Virus record (IMG/VR): IMGVR_UViG_3300037110_000322
Coordinates: 1 to 22,012 of that record
Strand: one strand, 5' to 3'
DNA length: 22,012 bases
Source of the DNA: a virus
Shown: one piece after another, positions 21,459 through 22,012 of the stretch
Layout: the number at the start of each line of letters is the position of its first letter
Numbering within the stretch: the first letter of the stretch is position 1
The notes under the pieces: model-generated
What the model saw: only the letters and a program-made list of their open reading frames with translations
Database searches by the model: none
What the model was told of the DNA's origin: nothing
Position numbers and translations under genes: made by a program

Positions 21459-21484
21459 TATAAGTTAAGTTAAGTTAACTTGAT
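21459..21484 (+). repeat. Short AAGTT tandem repeat with palindrome
   Basis: The gap between the convergent ends has three directly repeated AAGTT units, the last overlapping the palindrome AAGTTAACTT. It does not form a clear terminator, and no T-run follows. Confidence 0.6.
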
Positions 21485-22012
21485 CTAAACATCGGCACGA
21501 TTGCAGAGGGCATGCCAATCAATATGTGGTCCGCAACGATCAAATGCTTCAAAATCTATAAAGCGTTTTCGTAATTGACGATTAGCCTTGATTGCTTTAT
21601 GTAAGACATTACGAAATGTAAGAAAGATATCCACGGATGATTGGTTTGGGGATGTCCCCATTTCAAGCAATTTATCTCTCCATTCAATTTTCTTGCGGTT
21701 GCTAAAACAAACATGCTTAGATTTAGTGAAATACCAATCTGCTCGAATCTGAGTACATACAGCATGTATTTCTATAGCTCCAATAAGTTCATTATACTTG
21801 ACTGGATAGAGTGATCCTTGTAAAAGTTTTTGTTGTAGTCTGTCTCGATCCTCCACAGAAAAATATGGCACAAGAGCATTTGGATAACAATTATCAACCA
21901 CTTTAGCCAATCTATCACTTTGCCGTCGATAGAAACTACTTTGGTCGCATACATACACCAAGATTTCAAATATCGTGTCGTTTATCATATGATATAAGAG
22001 ATATTGAAACAA
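21485..22012 (-). CDS. Hypothetical protein, AT-rich, possibly truncated by the window
   Basis: The frame is open to the right edge, so the start may lie outside. An internal ATG at 21988 (MINDTIFEILVYVC) would give 167 residues but has no clear Shine-Dalgarno site. The protein is basic, with Cys, His and aromatic residues, and a segment DIFLTFRNVLHKAIKANRQLRKRF that is helical. I see no recognised domain, signal peptide or membrane segment. It is convergent with the restriction-modification gene and shares its AT-rich composition, so the two may have been acquired together. A role linked to that system is speculation. Confidence 0.55.
   Translation of the reverse strand: MFQYLLYHMINDTIFEILVYVCDQSSFYRRQSDRLAKVVDNCYPNALVPYFSVEDRDRLQQKLLQGSLYPVKYNELIGAIEIHAVCTQIRADWYFTKSKHVCFSNRKKIEWRDKLLEMGTSPNQSSVDIFLTFRNVLHKAIKANRQLRKRFIDFEAFDRCGPHIDWHALCNRADV

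Noticed and set aside
1-22012. tRNA genes, rRNA or CRISPR arrays
   Set aside because: The gaps between genes are short, no cloverleaf was recognised, and no regularly spaced repeats with unique spacers were seen.

Overview
The window looks like part of a double-stranded DNA tailed bacteriophage (or a prophage of one) with a T4-type contractile-tail (myovirus) head module. The evidence is an ordered set of genes on the + strand: large terminase (6033-7724), portal (8682-11324), a large core-like protein (12557-14530), an S77/gp21-type prohead protease (14548-15273), a coiled-coil scaffold (15295-16227) and a gp23-type major capsid protein (16252-17709). This is the T4 order gp17 - gp20 - core - gp21 - gp22 - gp23. 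Most of these genes have purine-rich Shine-Dalgarno sites, so the host is a bacterium. The host group cannot be named from this sequence.

The head module is unusually rich in passenger genes, mostly on the - strand and often packed tail-to-tail against the + strand genes with overlapping stop codons. Left of the terminase are a thermolysin-like zinc metallopeptidase (open at the left edge), a possible beta-rich structural protein, several unknown proteins, a repeat-bearing tail-anchored membrane protein, and an operon of a ferritin-like protein, a CYTH-domain protein and a short WYL-like protein. Between terminase and portal lies a possible sulfotransferase-like gene. After the portal come a class 3 lipase and a small acidic protein. 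Strong hairpin terminators that can work in both directions lie at 3473-3505, 11999-12033 and 17747-17782.

The portal gene is split by an in-frame intein of 233 residues with clear splicing blocks but no recognisable LAGLIDADG endonuclease. Right of the capsid gene the DNA looks more AT-rich and holds likely selfish or defence cargo. There is a 384-residue protein with repeated YGV-type motifs and a PD-(D/E)XK nuclease domain, which resembles a free-standing homing endonuclease. It is divergently arranged with a 766-residue single-chain restriction-modification-like enzyme (N-terminal nuclease, N6-adenine methyltransferase, one target-recognition domain). A last AT-rich unknown gene reaches the right edge.

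Taken together, the terminase, portal, protease, scaffold and capsid genes would build and fill the head. The passengers (protease, lipase, CYTH, ferritin-like, sulfotransferase-like, restriction-modification, homing-type nuclease) look like independently acquired genes for host interaction, nucleotide or phosphate metabolism, or competition with other mobile DNA. Those roles are inferred from family membership, not shown by the sequence.
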